A stretch of DNA of 17,439 bases from Acidobacteriota bacterium. GTDB taxonomy: Bacteria > Acidobacteriota > Terriglobia > Terriglobales > Acidobacteriaceae. How positions within the stretch are numbered: position 1 is the first letter of the stretch; each line of letters begins with the position of its first letter. Below, piece after piece: positions 15,363 through 17,439 of the stretch. The notes under the pieces were generated by a model. The model had not been told where the DNA came from. It did no database searches and saw nothing but the letters and a program-made list of their open reading frames with translations. The stretch spans positions 1 through 17,439 of the forward strand of contig JAKAAZ010000062.1 of assembly GCA_021802085.1 (NCBI GenBank), in the 5' to 3' direction. Made by a program: the position numbers and the translations under genes.

Positions 15363-16686
15363 TCTGTAGCCTCATATGCAAAACGGAAGGGTCTCCGATT
15401 TGAGTAGCGAGCACACCGGCCACCAGCATACAACCGGATAGAACCCACAATCCTGTGTCGTAGCCGCCGGTGATCGTCTTCAGATACCCGAACAGCCAGG
15501 GTCCGACCACGCCCCCGAGATTGCCCAGACAAATCAACCCAACCGCGGTGGCGGCGGCTGACTTGCCCATCAGAGTGGTCGGCAACGTCCAAAATGCTGG
15601 AAGGTATGCTTGCGCCGTGAAGCCAGCCAAACAAAACAGCGCAATCATGAGTCCAGCGTGATTGTGGGCGAGAACTGTCAGTCCCAGAGAAACGCCGGTC
15701 GCAAGCACTGGAACCGCCGTGTGCAGCCGAAGTTTGCCCGTGCGCTGCGCCCATAATCCATTGATCAAAATCCCACACGCGCTGCACGCATACGGAAGGC
15801 TTGCCGTCATCGTACGGATCGCAACCGGCATGCTTTTCATGCTATCGCCGATCGACGGAAGAAAAAAGATCAATGCCTGATTGCCGGTGACAATCAGAAA
15901 GTACACCCCGATCAACAGAAAGGTCTGCGGGTACTTGAGGGCATCGATGATCCGCACACGGTGCGCGATGGTCTTGCGGTCCTCGTCCGCTTTCAGCGCG
16001 CTCATCAACCATTGCTTCTCGTCATCGGGCAGCCACTTGGCCTGACGAGGCCGGTCTGTGAGATACCAGAGCGTCACAAATCCCATCAGCACTGGAACAA
16101 CGCCTTCCAGAATAAAAATCCATCGCCAGCCGGCGAGTCTTCCCCAGTGGATTGTGTCCATGATCCATCGCGAGAGCGGAATACCCAGAGCGATCGCAAT
16201 CGGCTGAGTCACCATAAAGTAGGCTTTGGCGCGGGACCGGTCTTCGGGCCGAAACCAGTGCGAGATGTAAACAATTACGCCGGGAAAAAAGCCCGCCTCC
16301 GCAATTCCGAGCAGCAGTCGCAATCCATAGAACTGTGTAACAGGGTGAACAAAGTTGAGGAGCGGCCAGCCCAGAAAACCCATCAGCGATGCAACCACGC
16401 CCCAGGAAACCATGATGCGCGCGATCCATTTGCGGGCGCTCCAGCGCTCCACGATCAGGCTTCCAGGAATGTCGAGCAGCAGATAACCCAGAAAAAATAT
16501 TCCCGCCCCAAAGCCGATCACCGCATCGTTGAATCCCATATCGCCTTGCATTTGTAGCTTGGCGACTCCAAGGTTGGCGCGGTCCAGATAGGCGAGCAGA
16601 TAAACGAACATCAGATACGGAATCAGACGACGCGTGATGCGCCTTCGCGCGCGAACTGACACATCCACATCGGCGCCAATGCTCAT
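15340..16686 (-). CDS. MFS transporter, anion:cation symporter type (sugar acid/organic anion)
   Basis: This 448-aa inner-membrane protein has 12 predicted helices. Family signs are IPYLMFVYLLAYLDRANLGVAKLQMQGDMG (helix 1 and the 'DR.N...A' motif), SLIVERWSARKWIARIMVSWG (loop 2-3), FYGLRLLLGIAEAGFFPGVIVYISHWFRPEDRSRA (helix 4 to 5, hallmark of the ACS group) and GWRWIFILEGVVPVLMGFVTLWYLTDRP before the central loop. ACS transporters import glucarate, galactonate, tartrate, phthalate and similar anions, usually with protons. The start at 16684-16686 (MSIGADVDV) has AGGAG 4 nt upstream; the open frame extends 39 codons further upstream but without a ribosome site or hydrophobic logic. First gene of a two-gene operon with the pentonate-type dehydratase, suggesting it imports that enzyme's substrate or a precursor. 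Confidence 0.93.
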   Translation of the reverse strand: MSIGADVDVSVRARRRITRRLIPYLMFVYLLAYLDRANLGVAKLQMQGDMGFNDAVIGFGAGIFFLGYLLLDIPGSLIVERWSARKWIARIMVSWGVVASLMGFLGWPLLNFVHPVTQFYGLRLLLGIAEAGFFPGVIVYISHWFRPEDRSRAKAYFMVTQPIAIALGIPLSRWIMDTIHWGRLAGWRWIFILEGVVPVLMGFVTLWYLTDRPRQAKWLPDDEKQWLMSALKADEDRKTIAHRVRIIDALKYPQTFLLIGVYFLIVTGNQALIFFLPSIGDSMKSMPVAIRTMTASLPYACSACGILINGLWAQRTGKLRLHTAVPVLATGVSLGLTVLAHNHAGLMIALFCLAGFTAQAYLPAFWTLPTTLMGKSAAATAVGLICLGNLGGVVGPWLFGYLKTITGGYDTGLWVLSGCMLVAGVLATQIGDPSVLHMRLQNDIQEKA

Positions 16687-17030
16687 CCTTCTCCTGTTTC
16701 CCGATCTGGCTTGTTGGGTCCGGCAATCTCTACCGGGTTCAGAAATTACATGCAGCAATACTATGGTATGTTCCTCAGGTGCGGCTACGGCGCCTCGACA
16801 CAATCAAGGCTCAGGGAGCGAAGCCGAGACGCACGATTGCGAAACCGAGACGGTTCTTTTCGTAATGCAATGGACGGGAGCCTTTTCTCCCGCTCAGTCG
16901 TGACCGTGGAGTCTGGGCGAGTCGAACTTCGTTGTCATCGTTTGACGTGTCGGCTCGCGCTCATAGCCAACGCGCTGACGCGGAAGGAACGCTCTTTCGC
17001 GGTTGGCGAATAAAAGACGAATCGTTCCGG
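16687..17030. other. Divergent intergenic region between the MFS gene and lhr
   Basis: I see no supportable gene in this 344-bp stretch; open frames across it have no family features. It holds an imperfect palindrome ATACTATGGTAT (16758-16769), about 72 nt upstream of the MFS start, which could be a sugar-acid regulator site or part of a promoter. There is also a short hairpin CGGGAG (16875-16880) with CTCCCG (16887-16892) lacking a T-run, and a direct repeat of CCGAGACG about 20 bp apart near 16820-16850. None is decisive. Confidence 0.35.
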
Positions 17031-17036
17031 TACAAT
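17031..17036 (+). promoter_or_regulatory. Candidate -10 element placing lhr on a leaderless transcript
   Basis: TACAAT (5 of 6 to the -10 consensus) ends 7 nt before the A of the lhr ATG at 17044, which is the normal distance to a transcription start. No ribosome binding site precedes the ATG. Together these suggest a leaderless mRNA. A -35 hexamer at 17-bp spacing is not evident. Confidence 0.45.
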
Positions 17037-17043
17037 CCACTGC

Positions 17044-17320
17044 ATGTCCCCTACGTTGCAAACCGGTGTCGACCGTGCTGCCCCTGCCAGTCTCGACTGG
17101 GCCCACCCGATTACGCAGGAATGGTTTGTTCAGCGCTTCGGCACGCCCACAGAACCGCAGATGGAAGGTTGGCCAAGCATTCAAGCGGGCCAGACAACGC
17201 TGATTTCTGCGCCGACAGGCTCGGGCAAAACGCTGGCTGCCTTTCTGGTTTGCATTGACCGATTACTGCGCAAAGCGATTGCCGGCACGCTCTCGACGCA
17301 CACCGAAGTGGTATATATTT
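17044..17320 (+). pseudogene. lhr: Lhr-type DEAD/DEAH helicase, 5' fragment interrupted by an IS
   Basis: The first ~92 codons match the N-terminus of Lhr (large helicase-related) proteins, which are normally 1400-1500 aa ATP-driven nucleic-acid helicases. Visible are ITQEWFVQRFGTPTEPQMEGWPSI (Q-motif region), TLISAPTGSGKTLAAFLVCIDRLLR with Walker A at APTGSGKT, and AGTLSTHTEVVYI, which in intact proteins continues as 'SPLKAL'. Instead the frame changes to unrelated residues (WELYTLLPELTYLE) and stops at 17362-17364. The break coincides with GGGAATTATACAC at 17321, and an IS1595-like transposase starts at 17369, so I read this as insertional inactivation. The 3' part of lhr is not in the window. 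If the helicase is essential or duplicated elsewhere cannot be told. Confidence 0.82.
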
Positions 17321-17439
17321 GGGAATTATACACTTTACTCCCTGAGCTAACCTATCTAGAATGAGCACATGAGCAGATCGACGATCAGTGCTTACGCCTT
17401 TTTCAAGCGGTTCCCCAATGAATCAGCCGCTCGGGGACA
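17321..17439 (+). mobile_element. IS1595-like insertion sequence, left end (partial)
   Basis: Homology to the helicase ends after 17320 and is replaced by GGGAATTATACACTTTACTC, which has the run of G typical of an IS terminus. The preceding ATATATTT (17313-17320) could be one copy of an 8-bp target duplication as IS1595-family elements make; the second copy is beyond the window. The transposase gene starts 48 bp inside. Boundary and family are inferred because the right end is unseen. Confidence 0.65.
17369..17439 (+). CDS. IS1595-like transposase, N-terminal fragment
   Basis: From the ATG at 17369 the frame encodes 23 residues to the window edge: MSRSTISAYAFFKRFPNESA and on. The 'FFKRFPNE.AAR' pattern is the usual N-terminal start of IS1595-family transposases, which is followed by a zinc-binding Cys-rich motif and a DDE-type catalytic domain outside this window. 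The gene shares the helicase's direction. The alternative ATG at 17361 stops after three codons. Short fragment, so the family call rests on one motif. Confidence 0.65.
   Translation, partial: MSRSTISAYAFFKRFPNESAARG

Noticed and set aside
16711..17013. 100-codon frame between the MFS gene and lhr
   Set aside because: No ribosome site, no motif, low-quality composition; treated as intergenic.
1..17439. CRISPR array, tRNA, rRNA or prophage genes
   Set aside because: No regularly spaced repeats, cloverleaf or rRNA core sequences, or phage structural proteins were found on either strand by eye.

Overview
The window looks like a chromosomal segment of an Acidobacteriota genome, most likely class Terriglobia. 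The main evidence is an 887-residue permease with the soluble N-terminal cap of the acidobacterial duplicated orphan permease (ADOP) family, sitting directly behind an acidobacterial-type PadR repressor. A second ADOP/MacB-like permease, a broken third copy and a 'TCATTCTGA...TCAGAATGA' intergenic repeat agree with this. Taxonomy is inferred from gene families, not from a marker gene.

Region 1 (1-7660) is an export/permease island read leftward. It holds a tripartite efflux operon (adaptor, ATPase with an ATGA overlap to the permease, and a permease running off the left edge). Next comes a degraded ADOP fragment on the opposite strand, then an intact ADOP permease behind its padR gene. The padR promoter region carries two overlapping inverted repeats of a GACCCAA/TTGGGTC half-site, a strong candidate operator.

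Region 2 (7840-13413) is a tightly packed rightward operon of six genes. In order they are: a 55-aa membrane peptide; a single 865-aa polypeptide joining CcoN, CcoO and two further cytochrome c domains of a cbb3-type oxidase; a 71-aa membrane peptide; a Tat-exported DsrE-like protein; a periplasmic ModA-like binding protein; and a diheme lipoprotein cytochrome of the thiosulfate dehydrogenase (TsdA) type. Gene junctions are TGATG, ATGA, a 20-nt overlap, and 27-nt and 10-nt gaps. I infer a respiratory module that may pass electrons from a reduced sulfur compound, through the TsdA-like cytochrome and the oxidase's own c hemes, to oxygen. This is the most interesting part of the window.

A 209-bp element with imperfect 16-bp terminal inverted repeats and nested internal inverted repeats (13411-13619) fills the space between this operon and the next, convergent one.

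Region 3 (13647-16686, leftward) is a two-gene sugar-acid operon. An MFS transporter of the anion:cation symporter type overlaps a pentonate-type IlvD/Edd dehydratase by 23 nt.

Region 4 (17031-17439, rightward) holds the first ~92 codons of an Lhr-type DEAD/DEAH helicase, perhaps from a leaderless transcript. Its reading frame stops matching the family at about 17320, and 48 bp later an IS1595-like transposase begins and runs off the window. I read this as lhr interrupted by an insertion sequence.
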